Assembly (NCBI RefSeq): GCF_002934235.1
Contig: NZ_PTIS01000015.1
Coordinates: 1 to 64,000, forward strand
Source of the DNA: Clostridium algidicarnis DSM 15099
Lineage (GTDB): Bacteria > Bacillota > Clostridia > Clostridiales > Clostridiaceae
DNA length: 64,000 nucleotides
Direction: 5' to 3'
The position numbers and the translations under genes were made by a program. Shown here in pieces: positions 39,867 to 51,169 of this stretch; the first letter of the stretch is position 1, and each line of letters begins with the position of its first letter. Below the pieces are notes generated by a model, which saw nothing but the letters and a program-made list of their open reading frames with translations, ran no database searches and was not told the DNA's origin.

Positions 39867-40718
39867 AAAAGTCTTAAATCCATCTCCTAAGGTTTCAAAA
39901 ACATCTGTTACACTAACAAAGGCCTTTGGATCTTCTACCTTTATAAAATTCTTTATTTTGATAAATTCCCTATTATCAACTATGGTACAAAGAACTTGTA
40001 TATCGCCCTTTGAATAACTTCCCTTTGCATAATAGGTGGTAGCCCCCCTACCTATTTCTTCTAATATAAACTTCTCAATTACATCTTTTTTAAGGCTTAT
40101 TATTCTAACTTCTATACATGAATTAAGCCCTTCAATCATTCTATCTATAACTACTGCATTTAATGTTACAGCCATAAGAGCATATAAGCCTTCTTGAAGA
40201 CCGAATGTAAATGCAGCTAATGTTATCACTACAATATCAGATAATAACAATCCTTTTGCTATATTCATCTGGAAATACTTATTTAAAATCTTAGCTATAA
40301 TATCAGTGCCTCCTGTAGATGCGTTTTTGTTAAATATTATTCCCATACCCGCTCCTTGAATTAATATACCAAAAAATAATTCAAGTAAAATGTCATTAGT
40401 AAAGGGTACGTTATGTGGGAATATAACCTCAAAGGTTCTAACTAACCCAGATAATAATAAGCTTGCATATATAGTCCTTGCACCAAAAGAGTTACCTATC
40501 AATATGAATGCTACTATAAAAAGTATTATATTCATAAAAAACATGGATGTACCTACTGCAAGGGCTGGAATGTGTTTATTTAATATCATAGCAAGTCCAT
40601 TAACACCTCCGGCTGCTATGTTGTTTGGCATTAAAAAGAAGTAAGTTCCTATAGATACTAAAAGTATCCCAAAGGTTATAATAGCGTAATCCATAATATT
40701 TCTTGTCACTTTATTCAT
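39864..40718 (-). CDS. YitT family membrane protein
   Basis: A 284-residue protein with five to six N-terminal membrane helices (GTYFFLMPNNIAAGGVNGLAMIL, STGGTDIIAKIL) followed by a cytosolic DUF2179 domain of about 80 residues. This is the YitT/YqfU family, common and uncharacterised in Firmicutes. ATG 40718 follows GTGGGGATTTTT; the open frame further upstream has no SD. Confidence 0.88.
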   Translation of the reverse strand: MNKVTRNIMDYAIITFGILLVSIGTYFFLMPNNIAAGGVNGLAMILNKHIPALAVGTSMFFMNIILFIVAFILIGNSFGARTIYASLLLSGLVRTFEVIFPHNVPFTNDILLELFFGILIQGAGMGIIFNKNASTGGTDIIAKILNKYFQMNIAKGLLLSDIVVITLAAFTFGLQEGLYALMAVTLNAVVIDRMIEGLNSCIEVRIISLKKDVIEKFILEEIGRGATTYYAKGSYSKGDIQVLCTIVDNREFIKIKNFIKVEDPKAFVSVTDVFETLGDGFKTF

Positions 40719-40932
40719 AAAAATCCCCACTTTATGCATTATTTTTGAATACTTATGTAAACCTTTACAGTTTTGTGCATAACTATTCATATTGATTTAA
40801 TATAACCATTGAAAAGTTAAATATTAAATCAATATTTTATTACATTATGATTATACACTAGGTTTGATTAAAAAAGTAGTTATATAAAAGCATCTTTCAA
40901 ATAAAATTTGGTGCATTATAAATCCTACTAAT

Positions 40933-40964
40933 AAAAAAAGGCGAGGATACCCTCGCCTTTTTTA
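40933..40964 (-). terminator. Terminator of the dnaB transcript
   Basis: A 13-bp stem (AAAAAAGGCGAGG / CCTCGCCTTTTTT) right at the end of dnaB; works on the minus strand. Confidence 0.85.
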
Positions 40965-42296
40965 TTCTTGATGTATTATATCTAATCTTCCAAACTTACT
41001 ATATTGTCCAAGCCATGCTAATTTAACAGTTCCAACAGGACCGTTTCTTTGCTTAGATATTATGCATTCTGCAATGTTTTTTTCTTCAGTTTCTTTATTA
41101 TAATATTCATCTCTATAAAGAAACATAACAATATCAGCATCTTGCTCTATGGAACCTGATTCTCTGAGGTCTGAGAGCATTGGTCTATGATCTGCTCTTT
41201 GCTCTGGAGCACGAGACAACTGAGAAAGTGCTATTATAGGGCATTTCATCTCTTTTGCTAATGCTTTTATAGATCTTGATATTTCTGAAACCTCTTGCTG
41301 CCTACTTTCACTTCCTGATCCAGACATAAGCTGTAAGTAATCTATAATTATCATATCTATTCCATGCTCTATTTTTATTCTTCTACATTTAGATCGCATT
41401 TCCATTACAGTTATACCAGGTGTATCATCTATATATATTTTAGATGCCGCTAAAGGTCCTGAAGCTCTAGCTATGTTTTCCCAGTCTTGATCTTCAAGAT
41501 TCCCTGTCCTAAGTTTTAGCATATCTACATTAGCTTCAGCACACAAAAGCTTATAACCTAACTGCTCTTTAGACATTTCAAGTGAAAATATAACCACACT
41601 TTTATTTGCTCTTAATGAAGCATATTGGGCTATATTTAAAGCAAATGTTGTTTTACCCATAGAAGGTCTAGCAGCAATAAGAACCATATCACCGCTTTGA
41701 AATCCTGAGGTTTTACTATCTAATTCAGGAAATCCTGTAGGTACTCCTGTGATATCTCCCTTATTGTTAAATAGCCTTTCTATTTCTAAAAATCCTCTTT
41801 CTAAAACTGAGCTTATAGATTCAAAATCACTAGTAGTTCTTTTTTCTGCTATATCAAATATCTTCTTTTCTGCAAAATCTAATACTTCTTCTACATTGTC
41901 TTGTTTATTATAGCTATTTTCTATGATTTCTGTAGAAGACCTTATTAGCTTTCTTAACATAGACTTATCTTCTACAATCTTTATATAAGATTGTAGATTA
42001 GCAGTGGAAGGAACAGAATTACTTATTTCTGTTATGTATGTTATCCCTCCAGAGTTTTCGAGCTTTTCAATAGACCTTAAGTGTTCTATTAAGGTTATCA
42101 TATCTACTGGTGCATCCTTTTGATAAAGCTCTAATATAGCTTGAAATATAACCTTATGCGCATCCCTATAAAAATCCTCACTTCTAAGAACCTCTACTGC
42201 TTGAGCTATGGATGTCTTATCTATTATCATTGATCCTAAAACTGATTGTTCCGCTTCCGTATTTTGAGGTAAGCTTTTCATTATGGGCGCTTCCAT
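40962..42296 (-). CDS. dnaB: Replicative DNA helicase DnaB
   Basis: A 444-residue hexameric helicase. The N-terminal primase-interacting domain (LPQNTEAEQSVLGSM to about 100) is followed by a RecA-like core with Walker A ARPSMGKTTFALN and Walker B MIIIDYLQLMSG, and the terminal SKQRNGPVGTVKL motif. No intein is present. It unwinds DNA at the fork; its loader is encoded at 9066. AGGAGGGG precedes the ATG. Confidence 0.96.
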   Translation of the reverse strand: MEAPIMKSLPQNTEAEQSVLGSMIIDKTSIAQAVEVLRSEDFYRDAHKVIFQAILELYQKDAPVDMITLIEHLRSIEKLENSGGITYITEISNSVPSTANLQSYIKIVEDKSMLRKLIRSSTEIIENSYNKQDNVEEVLDFAEKKIFDIAEKRTTSDFESISSVLERGFLEIERLFNNKGDITGVPTGFPELDSKTSGFQSGDMVLIAARPSMGKTTFALNIAQYASLRANKSVVIFSLEMSKEQLGYKLLCAEANVDMLKLRTGNLEDQDWENIARASGPLAASKIYIDDTPGITVMEMRSKCRRIKIEHGIDMIIIDYLQLMSGSGSESRQQEVSEISRSIKALAKEMKCPIIALSQLSRAPEQRADHRPMLSDLRESGSIEQDADIVMFLYRDEYYNKETEEKNIAECIISKQRNGPVGTVKLAWLGQYSKFGRLDIIHQE

Positions 42297-42363
42297 CCAT
42301 ACCCCTCCTGTTTAAAATGTAATATAGACTCCATCTTCAGTAAAGAGGAGTCTTATTACCTTA

Positions 42364-44292
42364 TTATTTAAATACTATTTCTAAAACATCTTCTATTGTA
42401 TCTACTGATTTAACTTCTATATCAGTTAGTCCTGAAGGTATCTCTTTTTCATTATCCTTTGGTACTAATACAAGGGTTACACCCTTTCTTCTAGCCCCAT
42501 ATATCTTTTCAAATATTCCACCTACAGGTTTTACTTTACCTCTAATAGATATTTCACCTGTAAGGGCTATATCTTGTCTTAATGGCTTTTCTAGTAATGC
42601 ACTAATTATACAAGCTGTTATAGCTGCTCCTGCTGAAGGACCATCAATCTTTCCTCCACCTATGACATTTACATGCACATCATAATCTTTAATATCTTTG
42701 TCTGTAACTTTTCTTATTACAGCCGCCGCATTAAATACAGAGTCCTTAGCCATACTACCTGCAGTATCATTAAACCTTACTCTTCCCTTGCCTTTTTCTG
42801 TAGCCTTTAAGACAGATGCTTCTATTTCAATAGTAGAACCTATAAAACCACTTACACCTAAACCATATATATGTCCAATTTCATATTTTCCTCTATTATC
42901 TTCTAATGTATCATAAGGAGTAAATCTACTTATTGCTATTACCTCTTCAACATCCTTTTTAGTTATATATATATCATCTTTATTTTGTTTTTCTCCATAA
43001 AGTATATATCCATAACAATCGGATAACATGTTTACAGCTTTTCTTCCTTCTATGGTGTATCTACTAATTAGTTCTGAAACTCCATCTTCTAATTTAACCT
43101 TAAGTTTATCTGCTGCATTTTCCACTATCTTTTCTATATCTTTTGAAGCTAGTGGTTCAAAGTAGACTTCAGTACATCTAGATCTTAAAGCTGGATTTAA
43201 GTCCCTTGGTTCTTTAGTTGTAGCTCCTATTAAAACAAAGTCTGCTGGGGCACCCTTTTCAAAAAGATACTTTATATACTTAGGTGTATTCTCATCATCT
43301 GGATCATAATATGAAGATGAAAACTCTACCCTTTTATCTTCTAATACCTTTAGAAGTTTATTTTGAAGTATGGAATCTAGTTCTCCAATCTCATCTATAA
43401 ATAAAACTCCACCATGAGCATCTGTAACAAGGCCTGGCTTTGGTTCTGGTATACCAACTTCGGCTAAATCTCTTTTACTACCTTGATATATGGGATCATG
43501 TACTGATCCTAAAAGTGGATTAGTTATTTCTCTTGGATCCCATCTTAAAGTTGTACCATCTACTTCTATAAACTTACCATCCTTTGAAAATGGAGTAAGC
43601 TGGAGCTTCTTTGCCTCTTCTAGTGCGAGCCTAGCTGCTGTAGTCTTACCAACCCCTGGAGGTCCATAAAGTATTATATGTTGTGGATAAGGAGATGATA
43701 TCTTTGATAATAATGATTTTATAGCTCTTTCTTGTCCGATGATTTCATCAAAGCTTTCTGGTCTTAAAAATGTCTGTAGGCTTCTGCCTAACTTTCTAGA
43801 ATCTAAAGCTTCTAGATCAGCATGCTTTTTAAGGGTTTTAGTGTTTTCTGGCCCCTTTTGTTTTCTTATTATTCCAAGTCTCATATCATCAATATACTTA
43901 TCTTGTCTTTCCCTTAAAGCCTCTTCCACCTGTTCTTCTATTTTGTTTTGTATATACTTTCTTGCTAGGTTTTCAGACATCCACTTATTTGTGTCTTCCA
44001 TAACTTCGTCTATTTCTTTTTCACTTGGTATAGAACTAGCTATACCTTTACCATCGCTTACTATTTTATTTAAAGCATAGGCTCTTTTATATAAATCATC
44101 ACTTTTCACATGCTTTTGTAATTTAAACTTTACAGTCCTAGCTCTTACTGCACCTTCATCTAAAACATTATTTAAGACTTCAAGAGATACATTTATCTGT
44201 GATTCTAAATCTATTTTATTATTTAAGATTTCTTCTGTTTCTTCTATTTCTTCTATTTCTTCTATTTCTGATAACCCTTTTTCTGACTTCAA
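42364..44292 (-). CDS. lonC: Sporulation-type Lon family ATP-dependent protease
   Basis: A 642-residue Lon-family protease. The N-terminus has an acidic EEIEEIEETEE run. The AAA+ module has Walker A GPPGVGKTTAA and Walker B GGVLFIDEIGELD. The C-terminal peptidase domain has the Ser in DGPSAGAA and the Lys in GKVKPVGGIFEKI. Length and location next to rplI and dnaB match the clostridial spore_lon_C group rather than housekeeping LonA. It has no LonA-type substrate-binding N-domain. Confidence 0.88.
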   Translation of the reverse strand: MKSEKGLSEIEEIEEIEETEEILNNKIDLESQINVSLEVLNNVLDEGAVRARTVKFKLQKHVKSDDLYKRAYALNKIVSDGKGIASSIPSEKEIDEVMEDTNKWMSENLARKYIQNKIEEQVEEALRERQDKYIDDMRLGIIRKQKGPENTKTLKKHADLEALDSRKLGRSLQTFLRPESFDEIIGQERAIKSLLSKISSPYPQHIILYGPPGVGKTTAARLALEEAKKLQLTPFSKDGKFIEVDGTTLRWDPREITNPLLGSVHDPIYQGSKRDLAEVGIPEPKPGLVTDAHGGVLFIDEIGELDSILQNKLLKVLEDKRVEFSSSYYDPDDENTPKYIKYLFEKGAPADFVLIGATTKEPRDLNPALRSRCTEVYFEPLASKDIEKIVENAADKLKVKLEDGVSELISRYTIEGRKAVNMLSDCYGYILYGEKQNKDDIYITKKDVEEVIAISRFTPYDTLEDNRGKYEIGHIYGLGVSGFIGSTIEIEASVLKATEKGKGRVRFNDTAGSMAKDSVFNAAAVIRKVTDKDIKDYDVHVNVIGGGKIDGPSAGAAITACIISALLEKPLRQDIALTGEISIRGKVKPVGGIFEKIYGARRKGVTLVLVPKDNEKEIPSGLTDIEVKSVDTIEDVLEIVFK

Positions 44293-44307
44293 TATATATC
44301 CTCCTCG

Positions 44308-44751
44308 TTACTGTGCTGCAATAACAATTTTCATTTTTGTAGCTATTTCAGGATAAAGCTTTACCTCTACCTCATAAGTTCCAACTTGTTTTAATGTATC
44401 CATAACTAGCTTTTTCTTATCTATATCTATTTTATATTGCTGTTTAATAAGTTCTGCTACATCTTTATTTGTTATAGCTCCAAATAATCTTCCACTTTCA
44501 CCTGTTTTAGCTGATATCTTTATTTCTTTTCCTTTTAGGCTGTTTGCAAGTTTTTGAGCCTCTTCTATTTCAGCAGACTTTTTCTTTCTTTCATTTTCAT
44601 TTTTTGTGTTTAATATATGCAAGTTTTCACTAGTTGCCTCTTCAGCAAGTTTCTTTCTAAATAAAAAGTTCCTTGCATATCCATCAGCTGCATTTACAGC
44701 TTCTCCTTTTTTCCCAAGACCTTTGACATCTGATAATAATATTACCTTCAT
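44308..44751 (-). CDS. rplI: Ribosomal protein L9
   Basis: A 147-residue L9 with the conserved start [30 protein letters not shown], a charged central helix and a C-terminal rRNA-binding domain. It overlaps the end of gdpP by 4 bp. Confidence 0.97.
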   Translation of the reverse strand: MKVILLSDVKGLGKKGEAVNAADGYARNFLFRKKLAEEATSENLHILNTKNENERKKKSAEIEEAQKLANSLKGKEIKISAKTGESGRLFGAITNKDVAELIKQQYKIDIDKKKLVMDTLKQVGTYEVEVKLYPEIATKMKIVIAAQ

Positions 44752-46727
44752 TTTTTGTCACCTTCCTTTAAGTATTTACCTATAGAACCTTTTAACATTT
44801 CTACTGCTTCATCTAAAGATGAGTCATTAACTTTAGCTCCTGCCATAGTCATATGTCCCCCACCACCAAGAGATTCTAATATAACCTGTACGTTTAAATC
44901 TCCAAAAGATCTACCACTTATATTAACGTCATTATCTATTTTAACAAGAACAAAGGATGCCTTAATACCTGTGATGTTTAGTAGTTCATCTGATGCTTGT
45001 GCTGCGATTATGGTATCTTGTATATTTGGTGGACAAGTAGCAATTGCAATATCATTTTCAACTACCACCGATTTTATTATTTCAGCCTTCTTTAAATAAG
45101 AAGATAGATCATGGCCAAACATCTTCTTTACATCAATAGTGTCTGCTCCTGATCTTCTTAAAAAAGAAGCTGCTTCAAAGGTTCTAACCCCTGTTTTGAA
45201 ATAAAAATTCTTAGTATCTAGACATATTCCTGCTAAAAGCGCTTCTGCTTCAATTTGAGTAAGCTTTGGTTTATCTAACATGTATTGTATCATTTCTGTA
45301 ACCAATTCTGAAGTTGATGAAGCATATGTTTCTATATAAGTTATAATAGAATCTTCTATAATATCAGGATTCCTTCTATGATGATCTATTATCATTCTCT
45401 TTTTAATAGAGTTTACTATTTCAGGATTTTGTACGTAGCTCATGCTATGCACATCTACTAAAATTAAAAGACTATTTTCATCAATTTTAGGCATACTATC
45501 CTTTGCAGTTAAAAACAAATCATCATATTCCTCATGCTTACTTAGTTTATCCAAAATATATTTTATGTTATTATTACCATCTTCTAAAACTATATAACAT
45601 TCTTTATTCTTCTTTTTTATAGCACTACTTAAACCAACAGCTGCACCTAAGCAATCCATATCAGGATTTCGGTGACCCATTATAAATATATTGCTACTTT
45701 CGGTAATTAGATTGTTTAATGAATGCGCTATCACTCTTGCTCTAACTTTAGTACGCTTTTCAACTTCTTTAGTATTACCACCATAAAATGAAAGCTTTTC
45801 TACATTTTTTATAACAACCTGATCCCCACCTCTTCCAAGGGCAAGTTCTTTAGCCTTATTAGCATAGTTATGGTTTTCTAAAGGATTTTTACCACCTCTA
45901 CCAACTCCAACACTAAGAGTCACTGCTAATTTATTTCCAAGGTTTATTTCTCTAATTATATCTAAAATTTCAAACTTACGTCTCATATCTGCTTCTACAT
46001 AAAGACTTTGAACAGATAAAACATATTTATTAGAAGAATATTTCCGTATCATAGCATTAATATTTTGAGCATAACTATTTATTGCTCTTTCTATTTCAGC
46101 TGCAAGTAAGGGCCTCATATCTTCCTCTGTACTTTTTATAACTTCATCTAGATTGTCTACTTCAATTAACATTATATTTTCTTTAGCTTCTATATTTTTT
46201 TTACTAGTAGTTATATCATAAAAATACAACATTCTTAAAGAATGATCTACATAATTCTTATCTGGCGTCTTCACAATGCTTGTATGGACATCATAATAAC
46301 CATCACCAATTTTAACATTGTTATAAACTGTTTTATCTGACTCTGGGTTTTCTTCTATATTAAACTCTTCAATTAAATAACTTATATTTTTACTTAATAT
46401 CTCTTCTCCTTTTAGTATATCTGAAAACCTGTTATTATACCATGATATATTACCTTGTTCTCCTACTATAAGTAGTGGAAATGGAAGATTTATTAACATA
46501 TTTTTAGTAGCCTGATCTAAATTTTCAGAAAAGTCTTCTAAAAATTCCTTCCAATTATTATTCTTTTCTCTTAAATTATTATAATTATAATATATAAGAC
46601 AAACGTAAATCAAAGAAAATAAAATACCTTCTATCAAATGGCCTTTTATAAATAATAAGGCTATAAGTATTCCTATAATAGTCATATAAACCTTTGTATT
46701 TGTTACTAATCTTTTATACCTCTCCAC
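44748..46727 (-). CDS. gdpP: Cyclic-di-AMP phosphodiesterase GdpP
   Basis: A 659-residue membrane protein: two N-terminal helices (10-55), a PAS-like domain (about 80-170), a degenerate GGDEF domain (about 175-300, no GGDEF motif), then DHH and DHHA1 domains ([33 protein letters not shown]). It cleaves c-di-AMP to pApA, controlling potassium and wall balance. The start appears to be GTG (46727) after AAGGCGG. It forms an operon with rplI, lonC and dnaB. Confidence 0.93.
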   Translation of the reverse strand: MERYKRLVTNTKVYMTIIGILIALLFIKGHLIEGILFSLIYVCLIYYNYNNLREKNNNWKEFLEDFSENLDQATKNMLINLPFPLLIVGEQGNISWYNNRFSDILKGEEILSKNISYLIEEFNIEENPESDKTVYNNVKIGDGYYDVHTSIVKTPDKNYVDHSLRMLYFYDITTSKKNIEAKENIMLIEVDNLDEVIKSTEEDMRPLLAAEIERAINSYAQNINAMIRKYSSNKYVLSVQSLYVEADMRRKFEILDIIREINLGNKLAVTLSVGVGRGGKNPLENHNYANKAKELALGRGGDQVVIKNVEKLSFYGGNTKEVEKRTKVRARVIAHSLNNLITESSNIFIMGHRNPDMDCLGAAVGLSSAIKKKNKECYIVLEDGNNNIKYILDKLSKHEEYDDLFLTAKDSMPKIDENSLLILVDVHSMSYVQNPEIVNSIKKRMIIDHHRRNPDIIEDSIITYIETYASSTSELVTEMIQYMLDKPKLTQIEAEALLAGICLDTKNFYFKTGVRTFEAASFLRRSGADTIDVKKMFGHDLSSYLKKAEIIKSVVVENDIAIATCPPNIQDTIIAAQASDELLNITGIKASFVLVKIDNDVNISGRSFGDLNVQVILESLGGGGHMTMAGAKVNDSSLDEAVEMLKGSIGKYLKEGDKK

Positions 46728-46791
46728 AATAATCCGCCTTCCTAAATTAATACAGGTATGAATTCTTAAATTCTCTTATATAATTTAGTAT

Positions 46792-47802
46792 TTATTTTTT
46801 TAATCTTTTCTTAAAAGTATTACGTAAGCTATTTGGATTTATTTCTCTAAGATCTATAAATATATCTCCAAGCCCTAAATAAACAACAAATAAAATTAGC
46901 GGTTGTATAATAAATAGCATAATTATTATGAAAACTTTTATACCTTTTTTATTATTAAATCTTTTTTCTAAATAATAAAATATAACAGATAATCCATCTA
47001 TTAAAAGTATAAATTGAAATAACGTAACGCTAAATGGAAGCAGATATTCTCCTAAAGGTATATTATATGAATTAAGTATAATACTTAAGCAAATAACAAG
47101 TATAAAGCCTGCAGCTACCTTATCATCAAAATACCACTTTGTAAAAGATTTAGGCTCTTCAACTTCGTATCCTAACCTCTTTAAAACTTTATTGGAAATA
47201 AGTATATTTATATAAGCTGATATAGCAAGTACAATTATAATACCCGCTGGAATCATAATTAATAACGTTCTTGTATCTAAGGATTCCAATAAATCCATAG
47301 TAGGATTACTTGTAATATCCACTCCCAACCCTTCATATAATTCCTTACTTATAGCAATACTTTCCTTAAATGGCCCTATAAACATAATATTTATATACTC
47401 ATCAAGTGAAGTTTTAACTATAAATGACATATAGATATATACACTAATTAAGCTTTGTATAAGACCTGCAATTGTTTGATATAAAAGAGTCTTAAAAAAT
47501 CCTTTTTTGTGTTTTATACAGTATCCTAAGGTAATACCTAAAAGTAATATACTGGTTGATGATATTATTGCCCTAATAGGATCTATAAACATTAACATAA
47601 CTATAAAACTTAAAATACAAGTTAATAAAGCAATCTTTCCGTTATGCCTTACATATAATATTACTACAGGTAATGGCAAAGCTATGGATACTATTGTGCC
47701 TAAAATAGGAACATATAATATTATAAAATTAAATATAATAATAATAGCAGCCATTAAACCTACTTCTAATATTTCTTTTGTAGTGTATTTTCTATTTTGC
47801 AT
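46792..47802 (-). CDS. DUF2232 (YybS-like) membrane protein
   Basis: A 336-residue integral membrane protein with eight or so helices, of the DUF2232/YybS family, which commonly precedes gdpP in Firmicutes and whose function is unknown. TTTTAGGAGGAAATT gives a strong SD. It lies 64 bp before gdpP on the same strand. Confidence 0.85.
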   Translation of the reverse strand: MQNRKYTTKEILEVGLMAAIIIIFNFIILYVPILGTIVSIALPLPVVILYVRHNGKIALLTCILSFIVMLMFIDPIRAIISSTSILLLGITLGYCIKHKKGFFKTLLYQTIAGLIQSLISVYIYMSFIVKTSLDEYINIMFIGPFKESIAISKELYEGLGVDITSNPTMDLLESLDTRTLLIMIPAGIIIVLAISAYINILISNKVLKRLGYEVEEPKSFTKWYFDDKVAAGFILVICLSIILNSYNIPLGEYLLPFSVTLFQFILLIDGLSVIFYYLEKRFNNKKGIKVFIIIMLFIIQPLILFVVYLGLGDIFIDLREINPNSLRNTFKKRLKK

Positions 47803-47838
47803 AATTTCCTCCTAAAATAAAGCTTGTTAAAATCAGAT

Positions 47839-48153
47839 TTATCTTTCCCTTAAGTGAGAATTTAATTTAGAAAGGTTTTTACCGTCCTTTTCCACTACAT
47901 CCTCTTCTATTATTCCAATTTTAAGTTTCTTTTTCATTGTCTCATCTACAGCAGTGTAAGAATATCCCAGCCTTTCTGCTAAAACATATAGTATTATTAT
48001 TGCCCCGGAAATGCATTCTAATATTGCTTCTTGAGCTACATTACTACCCTTTGTTAATAATTTAAAAAATTCTGCTATCACAGATAACAGTTGTGATTTT
48101 AATCCTTCTATTATCTTTATATCTGACATTATATTAAAGTTATCCTGTTTCAA
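47839..48153 (-). CDS. MazG-like family protein
   Basis: A 104-residue, mostly helical protein. Clostridial genomes carry a MazG-like gene of this length next to yybS and gdpP. The family relates to nucleotide pyrophosphatases, but the ExxE motifs of active MazG are reduced here to AILEC and AVDETM, so enzymatic activity is doubtful. SD AGGAGGGG before the ATG. Confidence 0.65.
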   Translation of the reverse strand: MKQDNFNIMSDIKIIEGLKSQLLSVIAEFFKLLTKGSNVAQEAILECISGAIIILYVLAERLGYSYTAVDETMKKKLKIGIIEEDVVEKDGKNLSKLNSHLRER

Positions 48154-48267
48154 TATAACCCCTCCTATATTCCCTTATTGATATTATACCTTAAAGGTGA
48201 AGATTAAAATATATATCTATTGTAGTTTTCTTTCAATATTTATGCAACTAGTTAATAGATTCGTCAC

Positions 48268-48867
48268 TCATAGCTTCTCATTTGATTCAGAATACCCAAA
48301 TACTTCTGCAGCTGATAAGAATTTAATGGATTCCTTTACATTACCATAAGACTCATATGTTTTTCCAAGCAAATAATATATTTGTGCATTTGAAGGTTCC
48401 ACACTTAAAGCAGTTTTTAGTATGTTTATTGCATCATAGAGCTTACCTTCTTTTAAAAGCTCTTTAGCCATATCTATATAACTTGCATTATTTTCCTTAT
48501 CAAATAATATTCCTTTAGATAAATCCTTTAATATTGATCTTATCTTATCTGATGTAAAAGGTTTTTGAAGATAAGCCATAGCTCCTAATTTGGTGCAATC
48601 TACAGCATTTTTTACTGTTGCAAAAGCTGTCATTATTATAACTGGGGTTAATATACCCTTTGCTCTTATTTTTCTAAGCACTTCTGTTCCGCTGATTTCT
48701 GGCATCTTTATATCTATAAATGCTAGATATAATTTTTTCTTTTCCAAAATTTCTAAGGCGTCATATCCATTTTTACATTGTATAACTTCATACCCTTCTA
48801 ACTCTAGGCATGTACTCAACATCATTCTTATATTTTTAGTATCATCTACAACAAGTACCTTTTGCAT
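48268..48867 (-). CDS. Response regulator with TPR-like C-terminus
   Basis: A 199-residue protein: a receiver domain (1-120) with phosphoacceptor D52, acidic D8/D9, the Thr in IIMTAFA and Lys in LQKPF, then one or two TPR-like helical pairs (about 128-190) in place of a DNA-binding domain. Output is probably protein-protein. It starts 12 bp after the kinase gene, so the two form a two-component pair. Confidence 0.88.
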   Translation of the reverse strand: MQKVLVVDDTKNIRMMLSTCLELEGYEVIQCKNGYDALEILEKKKLYLAFIDIKMPEISGTEVLRKIRAKGILTPVIIMTAFATVKNAVDCTKLGAMAYLQKPFTSDKIRSILKDLSKGILFDKENNASYIDMAKELLKEGKLYDAINILKTALSVEPSNAQIYYLLGKTYESYGNVKESIKFLSAAEVFGYSESNEKL

Positions 48868-48879
48868 AATAAATTCCTC

Positions 48880-50670
48880 CTACTTTTCTTCATTTATAGG
48901 TAAAGCTATGATGAATTCACTACCCTCTCCCAAAGTACTGTCACACCATATTTCTCCTTTGTGTATCTCTACTATTTGTTTACATATTGAAAGTCCAAGT
49001 CCTGTACCCTTATTTTCGCTATCTTCTGGACGAATTTGAACAAACCTTTCAAAAACCTTATCTAAATAATCTTCTGGTATACCAATACCTGTATCCTTTA
49101 TTGATATATATATCTTAGAATCAGACTTATAAGCTCTTACATTTATTTTATCTTCATATAAAGAATATTTAATTGCATTAGAGATTAGGTTATTAACAAC
49201 CCAGGTTAACTTTTCAAAATCACCCATTATTGCCGGTAATCCATTTTGTACTTCATAAGATAAGTCAATTTTCTTACCTTTTGCTAAATTATAAAATTCT
49301 TTCTCTAACTTTGAAAGTTTTAAAAGATCATTAACTAAAGCTAAAAGTTTTTCTGAATCTTCTTTAATTGTATCTATTACTTCCCTTTGCTTACTATTTA
49401 TTTCTCCTAAGCTGCCCTCTGTAAATATACTAGTTCCCATCATCAATGAGGTTAATGGAGTCTTAAATTCATGAGATATAGTAGATATAAATTCTGTCTT
49501 CATATTTTCAATCTGCTTTAATTGAGTAACATCTTGAAACACAACAACAACTCCATTTACTTTTTCTTCATCATCACTGTTAGCCACCCTTGTTACGATT
49601 ACATTAAAATAATATTCCTCACCTTTTATATGAAAATTAATTATCTGTTCTTTATGTTCATTAGTACTATTTATTACTTTATAAGATCTAGATATATAAT
49701 CAAAAATCTTTCCTTGATCTACTGCTTCTAAAAAGTGCTTATTTAATACCTTCTTCTCTTCTATATTAAAGAATTCTTCAAAAGCTTTATTTAATAAGGT
49801 TATCTTATAATTAGTATCTAATACTATAAGTGGTGTAGATGAGCTTTTAACTATAGCCATAGTCTTATTTCTCTCTTCCAGTAACTTTCCTAAAGTACTT
49901 CTTTCAAATTCATATAACCTTTTAGTCATATTATTAAATTCTTTTGCCATTACGCCTATTTCATCCTCTGATATTATTGGTGATTGTTGATTTAAATCGC
50001 CCTCTTTAACCCTTTTTATAGTTTCAGTTAAAAGATGTATTGGTTTGAGTACCTTATCCAAGTAATACTTAGATAGTACAAATCCCCCTATCACTGCAAA
50101 AGTTGAAATTATTAATATTAAATACATAGAATTTTGAGCATCGTTAGTTACCTTATCTTTATTATTTAACATAGATTGTTCATTTAAAGATCTAATATCA
50201 TTTAATGTGTTTCTTACACTATTTTCTGTTTGTATCATTGTGTCATTGTAAAACATTACCGCCTCTTCCAACTGTGAATTTCTTGCAATAATTTGAAGTG
50301 ATGAAAAGTCTTTAATATATTCTAAGTACTGTTTAGACAGTTCCTTTATAAGTTCTTCTTCACCTTTTTCTGTAACATTTTTTGCCTCTATATTGTAAAA
50401 TTTAAAAAATTCATCGCTTTCTTTATAAAACTCATCAATATTATCTTCGGTATTATTATATATGCTAGATATTACTATTAAATCTAACTTCTCCAAGGAT
50501 TCAGACATGTTATCGGAAGCCTTTATACTTTTATAATTATCAACCATAAGTCCATCAATAGAGTTTTTTAAATTATATAAATTAATTACTGAGCATATAC
50601 CAACTATACCAATTGTTATTACTAAAGATAAATATACTAATGTTATCTTCTCTTTAAATGTCTTATTCAT
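48880..50670 (-). CDS. Sensor histidine kinase
   Basis: A 596-residue membrane kinase: a first helix (about 10-30), an extracytoplasmic four-helix-bundle sensor (35-180), a second helix (about 185-205), HAMP, a PAS domain (about 290-390), HisKA with the phospho-His in ISHEFKTPL, and HATPase_c with SNAIKYS, DTGIGIPEDYL and GTGLGLS. ATG 50670 follows AAGGAGAATATT; the open frame upstream has no SD. Signal unknown. Confidence 0.92.
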   Translation of the reverse strand: MNKTFKEKITLVYLSLVITIGIVGICSVINLYNLKNSIDGLMVDNYKSIKASDNMSESLEKLDLIVISSIYNNTEDNIDEFYKESDEFFKFYNIEAKNVTEKGEEELIKELSKQYLEYIKDFSSLQIIARNSQLEEAVMFYNDTMIQTENSVRNTLNDIRSLNEQSMLNNKDKVTNDAQNSMYLILIISTFAVIGGFVLSKYYLDKVLKPIHLLTETIKRVKEGDLNQQSPIISEDEIGVMAKEFNNMTKRLYEFERSTLGKLLEERNKTMAIVKSSSTPLIVLDTNYKITLLNKAFEEFFNIEEKKVLNKHFLEAVDQGKIFDYISRSYKVINSTNEHKEQIINFHIKGEEYYFNVIVTRVANSDDEEKVNGVVVVFQDVTQLKQIENMKTEFISTISHEFKTPLTSLMMGTSIFTEGSLGEINSKQREVIDTIKEDSEKLLALVNDLLKLSKLEKEFYNLAKGKKIDLSYEVQNGLPAIMGDFEKLTWVVNNLISNAIKYSLYEDKINVRAYKSDSKIYISIKDTGIGIPEDYLDKVFERFVQIRPEDSENKGTGLGLSICKQIVEIHKGEIWCDSTLGEGSEFIIALPINEEK

Positions 50671-50825
50671 AAATATTCTCCTTAAAAGTTTAACATTATA
50701 CAATTTTATACTATAAATTAATTTAAGTATATTCTTTACTTGTTTATGCTTCAATAGTCTATACCATACATAATTTAAAAAGCACTACATAATAACTAAT
50801 TTTAAGTTAGTTTTACTATACAGAG

Positions 50826-50857
50826 CAAAAAAATAAACCCCATCCTATGATGAGGTT
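50826..50857 (-). terminator. Terminator of the rpsF-ssb-rpsR operon
   Basis: On the minus strand AACCTCATC pairs with GATGGGGTT (one mismatch), followed by TATTTTTTT. Confidence 0.75.
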
Positions 50858-50870
50858 ATACTTTAACCAT

Positions 50871-51146
50871 TTATTGTTCTGTTGTAAATGGTAATAATGC
50901 TATGTTTCTTGATCTCTTTATAGCGCCTGTTACTTCTCTTTGATGCTTAGCGCAAGCTCCGGAAATTCTTCTTGGAAGAATCTTTCCTCTTTCAGTTATA
51001 AACTTTCTAAGTTTATTTACATCTTTATAATCTATACTTCCAGACTTATCCATACAGAAGGTGCAGACTTTTTTCTTAGAACGTCTCATTTTTCCGCCGC
51101 CGCCTCCGCCGCTTCTTCTCATGCCGTCTTTTTGATCTCTACTCAT
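50871..51146 (-). CDS. rpsR: Ribosomal protein S18
   Basis: A 91-residue S18 of the zinc-binding type: the body opens with CTFC and later has CAKHQRE. A glycine-rich N-terminal extension (GGGGGG) is common in clostridia. Last gene of the rpsF-ssb-rpsR operon. Confidence 0.96.
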   Translation of the reverse strand: MSRDQKDGMRRSGGGGGGKMRRSKKKVCTFCMDKSGSIDYKDVNKLRKFITERGKILPRRISGACAKHQREVTGAIKRSRNIALLPFTTEQ

Positions 51147-51169
51147 GCTATTTCCTCCTTACTTTTAAA

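Noticed and set aside
44210-44270. Short TTCTTCTATT-type repeats as a possible CRISPR or tandem array
   Set aside because: They encode the acidic EEIEEIEE run at the LonC N-terminus; there are no spacers. No CRISPR array was seen anywhere in the window.
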